From Ardenticatenales bacterium (GTDB lineage Bacteria > Chloroflexota > Anaerolineae > Ardenticatenales > Ardenticatenaceae), in assembly GCA_020634795.1 (NCBI GenBank), contig JACKAZ010000012.1, positions 28,251 to 92,250 on the forward strand: DNA of 64,000 nucleotides, written 5' to 3'. Positions 34,030 through 42,130 of the stretch are shown here, in pieces (the first letter of the stretch is position 1; each line of letters starts with the position of its first letter). Position numbers and translations under genes: made by a program. Below the pieces are notes generated by a model that did not search any database, was not told where the DNA came from, and saw nothing but the letters and a program-made list of their open reading frames with translations.

Positions 34030-34508
34030 GTGCCATCCTCCCGATACGCCCCACTCTTCCCGCCCCGCTTCTCGACAAGACGAATATCGCCGATGCGCAT
34101 GGCGCGGTCGGCGGCCTTGGCCATGTCATAGATCGTCAGCGCCGCAACGGAGACGGCGGTCAGCGCCTCCATCTCTACCCCCGTTTTGCCGCTGACGCGC
34201 ACCGTCGCCTCGATCTCGATGGCGCTCGCCTCCTCATCGAAGGTGAAATCCAGCGCGATCTGGTTGAGCAAGAGCGGGTGACAGAGCGGAATCAGTTCGT
34301 GGGTCCGTTTGGCCGCCTGAATCCCGGCGATCTGGGCCACGGTCAGCACATCCCCCTTCTTCAGGTCGCCTTCACGAATAAGCGCGAGCGTGTCGGCGGC
34401 CATGCGAATGCGCCCCCGCGCCACGGCCACTCGCGCCGTTACCTCCTTCGCGCCCACATCGACCATGTGAGCGCGACCCGCCTCGTCCAAGTGGGTCAGC
34501 TGGCTCAC
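34026..34508 (-). CDS. moaC: cyclic pyranopterin monophosphate synthase MoaC
   Basis: A 160-residue protein of normal length for MoaC, which converts 3',8-cyclo-7,8-dihydro-GTP to cyclic pyranopterin monophosphate in molybdenum-cofactor synthesis. Diagnostic motifs are MVDVGAKEVTARVAVARG near the N-terminus, AAKRTHELIPLCHPLLL, TGVEMEALTAVSVAALTIYDM, AADR and the C-terminal VEKRGGKSG. The start overlaps the trmFO stop by 4 bp. Molybdoenzyme accessory genes (xdhC parts, coxE) occur 25 kb away in the same window, so a molybdenum hydroxylase is probably present elsewhere in the genome. Confidence 0.95.
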   Translation of the reverse strand: MSQLTHLDEAGRAHMVDVGAKEVTARVAVARGRIRMAADTLALIREGDLKKGDVLTVAQIAGIQAAKRTHELIPLCHPLLLNQIALDFTFDEEASAIEIEATVRVSGKTGVEMEALTAVSVAALTIYDMAKAADRAMRIGDIRLVEKRGGKSGAYREDGT

Positions 34509-35863
34509 AGCGCGGCCTCCGGCTGGGGGGTGAGCATCGCCAAGAAGGGTGCAAGATCGGCCAACGCCCGCTCGCTGTAAGCGGTGTACCGTTCACGCTT
34601 GTTGCGAACGGGTGGCTCCAGCGGCGGCAAGATGCCGAAGTTGGCCTTCATCGGCTGAAAGCTCTTTGGCTCGGCGTGGGTGACGTAGTGACAGAGCGCC
34701 CCCAGCATCGTGGTGGGCGGCAGGGTGATCGCGGGTTGGCCCGCCAGCAGGCGTGCTGCGTTGATCCCCGCCAACAGCCCGGTCGCGGCGTTGCCCGCAT
34801 AGCCCTCGGCCCCCACGATCTGCCCCGCGAAAAAGAGGTCATCCCGCGCTCGGAATTGCATGGTGGGGTGGAGCAAGGAGGGAGAATTGATGAAGGTGTT
34901 GCGGTGCATCTGCCCCATGCGCAGCCACTCCGCCTCTTCCAAGCCCGGAATCAGCGACAAGACTGCTTGCTGGGCGCCCCACTTCAGGCTGGTCTGGAAG
35001 CCGACCAGATTGTAGAGCGAGCCTGCCACGTTGTCTTGGCGAAGCTGCACCACGGCGTAGGGTCGCTTGCCCGTGTGAGGGTTGCGCAGCCCCACGGGGC
35101 GCATCGGCCCGTACGCCAGCGCCTCCCTACCACGGCTGGCGATCACCTCGATCGGTAGACAGCCCTCGAAGTAGCTGTCGGCCTTGTCCAGTGCCTCGAA
35201 CTCGCGCGGCACGACCCGCTCGGCGGCGAGCAACGCGTCAACGAAGCGCTCATACTCGGCTTCGGTGAGGGGACAGTTGATGTAGTCGCCTTCCTCGCTC
35301 TCGCCGCGGTCGTAGCGCGACGCGCGGTAGGCCTTGCTCATGTCGATGGAATCGGCCTCGACAATCGGCGCGAGGGCATCGTAAAAATAGAGATGATCTT
35401 CGCCGGTCAGCGCGGCGATGCTCTGCGCCAAAGCATCGCTGGTCAATGGACCGGTGGCGATGATCGTTGCGCCGTCGCTCGGTACGTCACGCACCTCTTC
35501 CCGTACGATCTTGATGTTGGGGTGCGCCACCAGTCGCGCCGTCACCCCTTCCGCAAAGCGTTCGCGGTCAACGGCGAGCGCGCCCCCCGCTGGGACGCGC
35601 ACCCCTTCGCTTTCGGCCATTTCGATGATCAGCGAACCGAGTCGGCGCATCTCCTCCTTCAGCAGGCCGGGTGCGCGATCGATCAGGACGGAGCCGAGTG
35701 AGTTGGAGCAGACCAGTTCCGCCAACTGGTCGCTGACGTGGGCGGGTGTGTGGCGGCCGGGACGCATCTCGAAAAGGCGCACCGCGACGCCGCGCTGGGC
35801 GGCCTGCCACGCGGCTTCGCTGCCCGCCAGCCCGCCGCCGATGATGGTTAGATACTCTGCCAT
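34505..35863 (-). CDS. trmFO: methylenetetrahydrofolate-tRNA-(uracil-5-)-methyltransferase TrmFO
   Basis: A 452-residue FAD- and folate-dependent enzyme that makes ribothymidine at position 54 of tRNA. It has FAD-binding IIGGGLAGSEAAWQAA at the N-terminus, the CSNSLGS motif with the first functional cysteine, YINCPLTEAEYERF with the second, the GxMRPVGLRNP block and the FAGQIVGAEGYAGNAATGLL C-terminal FAD motif. The ATG at 35863 puts the dinucleotide-binding fold at the N-terminus. It is the first gene of a coupled set with moaC and the DTFGG membrane protein. Confidence 0.95.
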   Translation of the reverse strand: MAEYLTIIGGGLAGSEAAWQAAQRGVAVRLFEMRPGRHTPAHVSDQLAELVCSNSLGSVLIDRAPGLLKEEMRRLGSLIIEMAESEGVRVPAGGALAVDRERFAEGVTARLVAHPNIKIVREEVRDVPSDGATIIATGPLTSDALAQSIAALTGEDHLYFYDALAPIVEADSIDMSKAYRASRYDRGESEEGDYINCPLTEAEYERFVDALLAAERVVPREFEALDKADSYFEGCLPIEVIASRGREALAYGPMRPVGLRNPHTGKRPYAVVQLRQDNVAGSLYNLVGFQTSLKWGAQQAVLSLIPGLEEAEWLRMGQMHRNTFINSPSLLHPTMQFRARDDLFFAGQIVGAEGYAGNAATGLLAGINAARLLAGQPAITLPPTTMLGALCHYVTHAEPKSFQPMKANFGILPPLEPPVRNKRERYTAYSERALADLAPFLAMLTPQPEAAL

Positions 35864-35921
35864 AAGGGTTCTCCAAAAGCGGCTGTTCCCGCCAACCGCA
35901 TGATACTGAGTTATGTCGATG

Positions 35922-35930
35922 AGTATAGCA
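35922..35930 (-). promoter_or_regulatory. extended -10 promoter for trmFO-moaC
   Basis: The minus strand reads TGCTATACT, an extended -10 box, about 60 bp upstream of the trmFO start. No good -35 hexamer was seen at 17 bp. Confidence 0.5.
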
Positions 35931-36019
35931 AAGCCGTCGGGGGGATCACGAAAGACCATGTACTATCCGCCAGACCCTGGTACACGTGGCTCTTAGTACG
36001 GCAACCGTTGGTAATGGCG

Positions 36020-36365
36020 CTGGAGGAGCTTAAGGGGGATGTTCGGAAACAGGGCGATGCGGGAAGTGTGAGGGTGTGAGGGTGTGAGGGTGTAACGGTG
36101 TGAGGATGTGAGGGTGTGGGGGTGTTTTGGTTACGGGAGCTGAGGGAGCTTAAGGAGCTAGGGGAGCTTAAGGGGGATGTTCGGAAACAGGGCGATGCGG
36201 GAAGTGTGGGGGTGTGGGGGGGTGGGGGTGTGAGGGTATTTTGGTTACGGGAGCTGAGGGAGCTTAAGGAGCTAGGGGAGCTTAAGGGGGATGTTCGGAA
36301 ACAGGGCGATGCGGGAAGTGTGAGGGTGTAATCGGTGTGAGGGTGTGAGGGTGTGGGGGTGTGGG
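36020..36365. repeat. minisatellite: 114-bp unit with embedded 8-bp repeats
   Basis: About 2.5-3 copies of a 114-bp unit. Two full copies start with TTTTGGTTACGGGAG at 36125 and 36239, and a partial copy precedes them. Each unit contains GAGCTTAAGGGGGATGTTCG and ends in runs of GTGAGGGT/GTGGGGGT octamers. Open frames across it are repetitive translation products and not genes. Confidence 0.9.
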
Positions 36366-36575
36366 GCATTGACAAGCAACGAGATCACCAACGTGCCAAT
36401 TTACCATTCACCATTCACCATTTACCATTTACCATTCGTCGTATGCCCCATGCCCCATCCCCCATGCGTCGCGTGTCTCTGCGGCGTTGCATATCACTGC
36501 AATTTCTCCAAGCTCCCTTGGCTTCGCCGCCCCCTCAGGGTTGAGGTGTAACCCGCCCCCTGCTTGATTAAAGGC
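36366..36575. repeat. ACCATTT/ACCATTC and CCCCATG short tandem repeats
   Basis: Repeats of TTACCATT/TTCACCAT lie at about 36400-36438, followed by ATGCCCC copies at 36442-36472. No gene is present up to the left end of the IS200-type element. Confidence 0.7.
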
Positions 36576-37200
36576 TTAAACCACTGCCTCAGGCAGTGGA
36601 ATAGGTAATGGTTGTACCAGTGTATTGAGAATGACGAGTATCATGAATCAACCTGGAAGGTGCGAAACTAACAGGAGATTCATAATGACTCGTCAATTCA
36701 AGAAGTTATCGCATTCGCTGTACGAGTGCAAATACCATGTGGTGTTTTGTCCGAAGTATCGATATCGAATACTACAAACAGAAGTACGGGCGTATGTCAC
36801 GCAGCAGGTGTATGTGCTGTGTGAGCAAAAAGACGGAGTGGAAGTGTTGGAGATGAACGTACAGGCCGATCACGTGCATCTGATACTGTCGGTACCGCCA
36901 ACGTATGCGGTCTCGACAGTAATGGGCTTTCTGAAAGGGAAGCTGGCACTGCGAATGTTCGACCAGTTTCCAGAACTGCGGAGACGGTACTGGGGCCAGC
37001 ACGTATGGTCGCGTGGGTATTGCGTAAGTACGGTGGGCTTAGACGAAGAGCGCATCCGCAAATACGTGGCATGGCAAGAGAAAAAAGGTCAGGACGCTGA
37101 GCAAGGACGACTGTTTGACTAACCATCCCCTTCAATAGAACCGTAATAGCGCACCTTCCAGGGCTAACATTCAAGCCACCGCCTCTGGCGGTGGTCATTG
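36565..37200 (+). mobile_element. IS200/IS605-family element carrying tnpA only
   Basis: The transposase gene is bracketed by subterminal hairpins typical of the family: CCACTGCC-TCA-GGCAGTGG at 36581-36599 and CCACCGCC-TCT-GGCGGTGG at 37176-37194. No tnpB is present. There are no inverted terminal repeats or target duplications, as expected; exact ends are approximate. Confidence 0.8.
36685..37122 (+). CDS. tnpA: IS200/IS605 transposase TnpA (Y1 HUH endonuclease)
   Basis: A 145-residue single-strand transposase. The HUH motif is His63-Val-His65 in ADHVHLILS and the catalytic Tyr127 lies in IRKYVAWQEKKG. The N-terminus CKYHVVFCPKYR is typical. An AGGAG box precedes the ATG at 36685. Length and motifs are complete, so it is probably functional. 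Confidence 0.92.
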   Translation: MTRQFKKLSHSLYECKYHVVFCPKYRYRILQTEVRAYVTQQVYVLCEQKDGVEVLEMNVQADHVHLILSVPPTYAVSTVMGFLKGKLALRMFDQFPELRRRYWGQHVWSRGYCVSTVGLDEERIRKYVAWQEKKGQDAEQGRLFD

Positions 37201-37373
37201 ACTGGCTCTTCCAAAGCGACTTATTTGCCAAGTTGCCCATCACTGTTATACTTCTAAATGAAGCTAACCGCGTCAGTGATGCCCGTAGCTGGCTGTGCGA
37301 TTTCATCAGCGGTAGCCTTTACTTTCCCCCCTTACGGTGCGTTCCCGCGGGAACCGCCCTAGAAAGCCTCTAT

Positions 37374-37580
37374 ATGACGCACAACGATGAATCGCAAGGT
37401 GTCCGTATATACGATTCTGACCCTCCACAGGCAGATGTTCCCTCCGAAACGGGCGGCGTCAAGGTCTATGATCTGCCCGAAAACCGTCGTTCCCAACCCA
37501 ACCTCATGGCGATTGCCATTACCGTTATTCTGATACTCTCACTCGCCGCCCTTGCCTTTTATGTGTTTAACATGATGTAG
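37374..37580 (+). CDS. small single-pass membrane protein, stress-cluster leader
   Basis: A 68-residue protein with an acidic N-terminal half bearing two similar short motifs, GVRIYD and GVKVYD, and a C-terminal hydrophobic helix LMAIAITVILILSLAALAFY. The topology is probably C-terminal tail-anchored. It begins 27 bp before the DUF2382 gene on the same strand and probably shares its transcript. The family is not recognised. The ATG at 37374 is preferred because upstream in-frame sequence derives from the IS200 element end. Confidence 0.6.
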   Translation: MTHNDESQGVRIYDSDPPQADVPSETGGVKVYDLPENRRSQPNLMAIAITVILILSLAALAFYVFNMM

Positions 37581-37606
37581 TACCGCGAGCTAGGAAAGGT
37601 AGAAGA

Positions 37607-38239
37607 ATGCCAACTGAATATTCGGAGTTTCTCCTTGTCGACAAGGCGGGAGAACGCGCCACGGCCTACCGCTATCCCGGTCAGTCGTTGGTGCGCGTGC
37701 GCCTCGATGATGGACGAGAGTTCGAGGTCGAGGAATCGCGCATAAAACAGGCGCGTGACGGATCCTATGCGCTCCCCCTTCGATTCACCGAGCTTGCGCC
37801 TTACCGCAGAAGTTCTGTCGAGGCCGAGGCAGCGCAGATCAAGACGGGTGACGATGCGATCACGATCCCCGTGATCGAGGAAGCGTTGCGCGTCGGGAAA
37901 CGAACCGTCGAGACGGGCGCGGTGCGCTTCATCAAGCGTGTGCGAGAGGAGGAAGAGACGGTTGCCCTTCCTCTGAAGAGCGAGTCGCTCTCCGTCACTC
38001 GGGTCCCGATCGACCGTGTTGTCGATCAAACGCAACCGATCCGCGAAGAAGGTAGCACGCTGATCATCCCCATCTATGAAGAACGGCTCGTTGTTCAAAA
38101 GCAGCTGGTGTTGGTGGAGGAGCTACACATAGATCGAGAGGTGCTGGAACGGGAAGTGAATGAGACGTACACGATTCGTCGTGAAGAAGTGGTCATCGAT
38201 GACCAAACCACCGATCAAAACCTTCAAGAAGGAGCTTAA
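37607..38239 (+). CDS. DUF2382 (YsnF/AvaK-type) stress protein
   Basis: A 210-residue protein. About 75 N-terminal residues resemble a PRC-barrel-like or unknown strand-rich domain. They are followed by the DUF2382 signature: IPVIEEALRVGKRTVETGAV, then a second half with IPIYEERLVVQKQLVLVEEL. These proteins are general stress or desiccation-linked proteins in many soil and photosynthetic bacteria; the molecular role is unknown. It lies 3 bp upstream of the next DUF2382 gene, so the two are certainly co-transcribed. Confidence 0.85.
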   Translation: MPTEYSEFLLVDKAGERATAYRYPGQSLVRVRLDDGREFEVEESRIKQARDGSYALPLRFTELAPYRRSSVEAEAAQIKTGDDAITIPVIEEALRVGKRTVETGAVRFIKRVREEEETVALPLKSESLSVTRVPIDRVVDQTQPIREEGSTLIIPIYEERLVVQKQLVLVEELHIDREVLEREVNETYTIRREEVVIDDQTTDQNLQEGA

Positions 38240-38242
38240 CCT

Positions 38243-39460
38243 ATGGCTAAGACAATTGTCGGTCTTTACAATTCCTATGATGAAGCAAACCGAGTACGCG
38301 ACGCGCTGGTCAATGCGGGTGTGGATCGCGCTGATATCAGTGTCCTTGCGGCCAACTCCGACGAGCGCTACAGCGAATACGTTGACCGCACACTCACCGA
38401 AGATGATTACGATGCCTATCGCACCACAAACGCGGCCGACGACAGCTCTGCGGTCGAAGGGGCGGTCGCGGGTGGCCTGATCGGCGGCGTGGGCGCGGCC
38501 CTCCTCGCCATTCTGGTGCCCGGTCTCGGCACATTGGCGGCTTCGGGCTGGCTGGTGGCGGGTCTCGTCGGCTTGGCCGGTGGTGCCATCGCGGGTGGCT
38601 TGCTGGGCGCGCTGGTCGACGCTGGGATCAACGAAGAGGATGCCGTGGTCTACTCCGAAGGGGTTCGCCGCGGTTATGTCCTCGTCTCGGTTCGCGCCGA
38701 TGACGCCAACGCCCAAAACGTGGCCACGCTGATGAACCAGCACGGTGCGCTCAACGTCGATCAACGTGCCGACTACTGGCGTTCCGAAGGTTGGGACGAC
38801 AACTACGACGCCGATGCGGCCGTCTACAGCCGTGATGAAATCGAGCGCGAGCGAACGGGCTACACCAACTACATGTCCACCCTAGAAGAAGGTGGGGATG
38901 TGGCGATCCCGGTGATCGAAGAAGAGCTGCGCGTTGGAAAGCGCAAAGTAGAAACGGGCGGCGTTCGCGTCGAGACGAAGGTCACCGACACCCCCGTTGA
39001 AGAAGATGTCACGCTGACCGAAGAAAAGGTCCGCGTGAAGCGCAAGGCCGTGGATCGCCCCGTTGACGCCGCCGATCTCGATACCTTCGAGGAAGGCGTC
39101 GTAGAGATCCGCACGAGCGCCGAAGAGGTGGTGGTGGACAAGCAGGCGCGCGTCGTCGAAGAGGTCTCGATCAGCAAGGATGTGGAACAACGCACCGAGA
39201 CGGTTCGCGATAGCGTCCGCCGCACCGATGTCGATGTGGTCGAAGATGTCGCCAAGCGCACCGTGGCCACTGACTGGGACGTGGACCGCTACGGCTACGA
39301 CCTCGTCCGTGATAACCGCTTCGCGGGCCGCGAGTGGAATGACGTCGAAGCCGACGTCCGCCGCGACTGGGAAGGCCGCTACGGGGGTGGCGATACGCTC
39401 TGGGATGACGTGAAGGATTCCGTCCACCATGCGTGGGTGAGCGCCAAGAACGCCCTCTAA
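38243..39460 (+). CDS. YsnF/AvaK-type stress protein with glycine-zipper segment and DUF2382
   Basis: A 405-residue protein. The N-terminal ~60 residues (IVGLYNSYDEANRVRDALVNAG) match the general stress protein 17M-like domain. Residues ~70-130 form a Gly/Ala-rich hydrophobic zipper with possible membrane association. The DUF2382 domain spans ~210-325 (IPVIEEELRVGKRKVETGGV). A charged C-terminal tail rich in Asp, Arg and Trp follows. The order 17M-like, glycine zipper, DUF2382 is known for YsnF/AvaK proteins. A strong terminator follows. Confidence 0.9.
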   Translation: MAKTIVGLYNSYDEANRVRDALVNAGVDRADISVLAANSDERYSEYVDRTLTEDDYDAYRTTNAADDSSAVEGAVAGGLIGGVGAALLAILVPGLGTLAASGWLVAGLVGLAGGAIAGGLLGALVDAGINEEDAVVYSEGVRRGYVLVSVRADDANAQNVATLMNQHGALNVDQRADYWRSEGWDDNYDADAAVYSRDEIERERTGYTNYMSTLEEGGDVAIPVIEEELRVGKRKVETGGVRVETKVTDTPVEEDVTLTEEKVRVKRKAVDRPVDAADLDTFEEGVVEIRTSAEEVVVDKQARVVEEVSISKDVEQRTETVRDSVRRTDVDVVEDVAKRTVATDWDVDRYGYDLVRDNRFAGREWNDVEADVRRDWEGRYGGGDTLWDDVKDSVHHAWVSAKNAL

Positions 39461-39477
39461 ACCAACGCCACGACTCA

Positions 39478-39510
39478 AGAGCCGATGCGATCTGCATCGG
39501 CTCTTTTTGT
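39478..39510 (+). terminator. rho-independent terminator of the stress cluster
   Basis: AGAGCCGATGC pairs with GCATCGGCTCT across a 5-nt loop and is followed by TTTTT. Confidence 0.92.
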
Positions 39511-39784
39511 GTGGCTCATGGGGTGACACGACGATAGGGCTGGCTCAGTTTATCTCTTTCAGCATTGGCGCGGGCGGTTCATCTCCGCGCGGCGCAACGC
39601 ATTTGAAACACACCTAAATGAGCGCTATCGGGCGATTTGTGAGCTTTCACGGATAGAGATAGAGATAGAAGCGGGCATTGGTACAGCCTTCTCGCCTCAT
39701 GGCCAAGCCGTGTGTCCGATTCGCGATTCGCGATTCGCGATTCTCGATGACAGGCCGTCGACGTACCGTTACTTTGCGTTGGCC
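39511..39784. repeat. intergenic gap with GAGATA and GCGATTC repeats
   Basis: The region holds (GATAGA)n at about 39653-39671 and (GATTCGC)n at 39718-39746, the inverse complement of the repeat pair at 29140-29227. No gene is seen. Confidence 0.75.
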
Positions 39785-40597
39785 TTATAGCACCAGCACG
39801 GGCCGGTCGACCTCGCGCAGAATCTGATCGGCGAGGTCGTCGAGCAGATAGCGACGCCAACCGGTTTCGTGGATGGCCCCGATGATGACCACGTCGTAGT
39901 CGCCCTCGCGCGCTTCGGCGAGGATTTCGTCGACCACCAACCCGTGCCGCACCTTGGCCTCTGGCTCGACGGGGGCTGGCTCCAACAGCGCGATCTCTTC
40001 TTCCAGCAGTTGGCCCTCTGGCGTCCCTTCTTCGATCAACGCTTCCGCATCGGCACGCAGCTCCCAGCCCGGCACGCCGGGCGCCGCCGCGATCTGCGAC
40101 ATCACATGGAGCACCGTCAGCCGTTCGGCCTGCGCCAACAAGGCGGGCAACTGCGCCTGAACACGGGCAAGCAGGGTCGGCTCGCGGCCACTTTCGCAGA
40201 GCAGCACGTGGCGAATCGCACTGGCTTCACCACGCACCACGAGCGTCGGCAAGCGACGGGATGCCAAGATGCGCTCGGCGGGGCCAATGCGGAAAGGGCG
40301 CAGCCGAGCGTGGCGGGGGCGATGACCCACCACGAGTAGATCAAAGCCACCATCCGTCGCCGTTGCAAGGATCGTTGCCGCGATTTTTCCCACGCGCACC
40401 ATCGAGCGGAGCGCAGGGCCGCCACCCAGCGCGGTGCGAAGCGCTTTCAATGTGCGCTCAGCGGCGGGCCGCTGTTCATCCGTGGCGGCCACATGCAAAA
40501 AGGTGAGGGTGTTGTTAGCGCCATTCTGAAGGCGCAGCGCCATCTGCACCGGCAGATCTCGATCGCTCATGTGGCGCGTCGCCACCAGAATATCCAT
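39785..40597 (-). CDS. tandem-domain universal stress protein (UspA family)
   Basis: A 270-residue protein with two Usp-like alpha/beta domains (about 1-122 and 125-270). The first has DILVATRHMSD at its start and GHRPRHARLRPFRIGPAERIL where the ATP-binding G-2x-G-9x-G-S/T loop normally lies. Both end in PxLVV/PVLVL strands. The loop departs from the canonical form, so nucleotide binding is uncertain. Its start is 24 bp beyond the end of the transporter gene on the same strand, so co-expression with the transporter is likely. Confidence 0.85.
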   Translation of the reverse strand: MDILVATRHMSDRDLPVQMALRLQNGANNTLTFLHVAATDEQRPAAERTLKALRTALGGGPALRSMVRVGKIAATILATATDGGFDLLVVGHRPRHARLRPFRIGPAERILASRRLPTLVVRGEASAIRHVLLCESGREPTLLARVQAQLPALLAQAERLTVLHVMSQIAAAPGVPGWELRADAEALIEEGTPEGQLLEEEIALLEPAPVEPEAKVRHGLVVDEILAEAREGDYDVVIIGAIHETGWRRYLLDDLADQILREVDRPVLVL

Positions 40598-40621
40598 AGA
40601 GTCCTCCGAAAAGTGCTGACC

Positions 40622-41737
40622 TTAAAGCAGCATCAGAATGAGGGGTACGACGAGTATCATCCCCATGAAGAGGGCCAAGTTGCGATTATTGTTCGAAATC
40701 GCGTTGACGAGCCGCAGGATACGCAGTTGGTAGGCGCGGTAAAAGAGCAGCAGGATGACCGCCGAAATCAGCGCGATGCTTACCATCTCCGCCAGCACCA
40801 CCGTGAACGCATCGGGGTTGTTGAGCAAGACCGCAGCGAGCAGCGTATCCACAAAGGTCGTGATATTGGCCCCCATGATATAGGGAATCACATTTTCGCG
40901 CCGCACGAAGCCCCGCTGACTGAGCGGCACCAAAATGCTGAGCGACACGCTGACCGACATCGAGACGAGCGTGATCGACGCTCCCAGCAGAAACATGACC
41001 CAGGGTTGGTAGACCAAGCGTGACATCTGCCCCACTTGGCTCTCTTTCAGACTCATCTCGGGCAGACATTTGTCGAAGAGATTGAAACTGGTGAGGATGA
41101 TGACAAAGCCGATCAGAAAGAGCGACCAGCGCGGTGCCAATTGCAGCACGAAGGCCACGATGGGGTCGAAGATCAGGTCGGTGGCCGAGGTCAGGAGTGC
41201 CCCGGAGTGAAGCTGGATAGGGTCGAGGAGGCCACGCGTGAGCAGGAACAATCCCAAGATCATCGCCAGCAGGTTGGTTGTGCCGGAGACGATCAGCGAG
41301 AGCAGCCCCATACTCAGACTGGTCGATTTGTCACGGCCGCGCAGCACGTAGACAAAGCCGATGAATAGCACAATGAAGCTGGCACCCAACCGGCTGCCCG
41401 TGATCATGGTGAAGGTTTGCAGGCGACTGATGACCCCCGCATCGAAAAAGGTGAGGGCGGCGGCGGCCACGGGCGAGCCGCTCATCACCAGATAAGCGAA
41501 GAGCCAGCCAAAGCCGAGGCTGTTCGCCACATTGGAGACGTGGAACCGGTCGCGGACCAAGGGGGCCAGTTCGCGTGCGCCCTCTTTCATCAGCGTGATG
41601 GCGAGGATGAAGAGGAAGAGACTGAGTAAGAAGAGTGCTACTTTTCCGACACGGCGCATCAACACAGAAAGGCGGTTTGGGGGCGGGGCGCCGAAGGTCT
41701 CGTCGACATGCAACTCGCTGTGAATGGGATCCACCAT
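40622..41737 (-). CDS. Na/Pi-cotransporter-family membrane protein
   Basis: A 371-residue polytopic protein with about eight to nine hydrophobic helices. It contains an inverted-repeat pair of Na/Pi signature segments: GSPVAAAALTFFDAGVI in the first half and IMGANITTFVDTLLAAVLLN in the second. It would use a sodium gradient to move phosphate or another anion. The ATG at 41737 has AAGGAG 7 bp upstream. A long leader with a terminator-like hairpin precedes it, pointing to transcriptional attenuation. The universal stress gene follows directly. Confidence 0.85.
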   Translation of the reverse strand: MVDPIHSELHVDETFGAPPPNRLSVLMRRVGKVALFLLSLFLFILAITLMKEGARELAPLVRDRFHVSNVANSLGFGWLFAYLVMSGSPVAAAALTFFDAGVISRLQTFTMITGSRLGASFIVLFIGFVYVLRGRDKSTSLSMGLLSLIVSGTTNLLAMILGLFLLTRGLLDPIQLHSGALLTSATDLIFDPIVAFVLQLAPRWSLFLIGFVIILTSFNLFDKCLPEMSLKESQVGQMSRLVYQPWVMFLLGASITLVSMSVSVSLSILVPLSQRGFVRRENVIPYIMGANITTFVDTLLAAVLLNNPDAFTVVLAEMVSIALISAVILLLFYRAYQLRILRLVNAISNNNRNLALFMGMILVVPLILMLL

Positions 41738-41945
41738 AGATCTCCTTAGCTTGTTGAGCCATGAAAAAAGCCGTGCCGCATCGCGCAGCACAGCCCAAGA
41801 TATTCGAGCGCCGATAGTTATCTCTGCCAGCGAAGGGCGAGAGCCGGTGGCGCGACATCGGTTTCGATCGTACCGACCGTCAAGTTCGTAGCGATGGCTA
41901 ACAGCGCACTACGTCATGATAGATACTTTACAACCTGTTTGCAAT
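41738..41945 (-). promoter_or_regulatory. structured ~208-nt leader ending in a terminator hairpin (candidate riboswitch or attenuator)
   Basis: Transcription from the extended -10 box at 41952-41960 would give a 5' leader of about 208 nt. Within it GCGCC (41849-41853) can pair with GGCGC (41808-41812), enclosing a stem of CTCTCGCC with GGCAGAG (41822-41843). A 10-bp hairpin (41770-41794; two G-U pairs, 5-nt loop) is then followed by six U residues, 27 nt before the SD-ATG. A terminator just before a coding region is the mark of attenuation. The layout does not match an aptamer class I can name. Confidence 0.55.
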
Positions 41946-41951
41946 GGGTGA

Positions 41952-41978
41952 ATTATAGCAAGCGCCGATGCGTTGCAA
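41952..41978 (-). promoter_or_regulatory. extended -10 promoter of the transporter leader
   Basis: The minus strand reads TGCTATAAT (41952-41960), a perfect -10 with TG extension. TTGCAA lies 15 bp upstream (41973-41978) as a poorly spaced -35. Confidence 0.65.
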
Positions 41979-42069
41979 AAAACAGTGCCATTGCGCTGCG
42001 GGGCGCTGCGCTGCCCTTGCGTTCCGCATTGGATTGATCCTTGAATTACGCCAGCGCCCCGCAGCGTGA

Positions 42070-42111
42070 AAGCAAAGCAAAACGCCGCGCCCCGGCCGGG
42101 GAACGCGGCGT
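42070..42111 (-). terminator. rho-independent terminator of the sdh operon
   Basis: On the minus strand ACGCCGCG and CCCC-type arms pair (42082-42111, with a two-base bulge), followed by TTTTGCTTTGCTTT. It lies 20 bp after the sdhB stop. Confidence 0.85.
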
Positions 42112-42130
42112 GGTTTCTCTTTGTGGACGG

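Noticed and set aside
35911..36375. Open frame of 154 codons rich in Ser, Pro, His and Thr
   Set aside because: It is a translation of the minisatellite; the repeated peptide follows the DNA repeat in and out of gene context.
37176..37194. Terminator after the IS200 transposase
   Set aside because: The hairpin matches the subterminal hairpin at the other end of the element and has no T-run, so it is treated as an element end.
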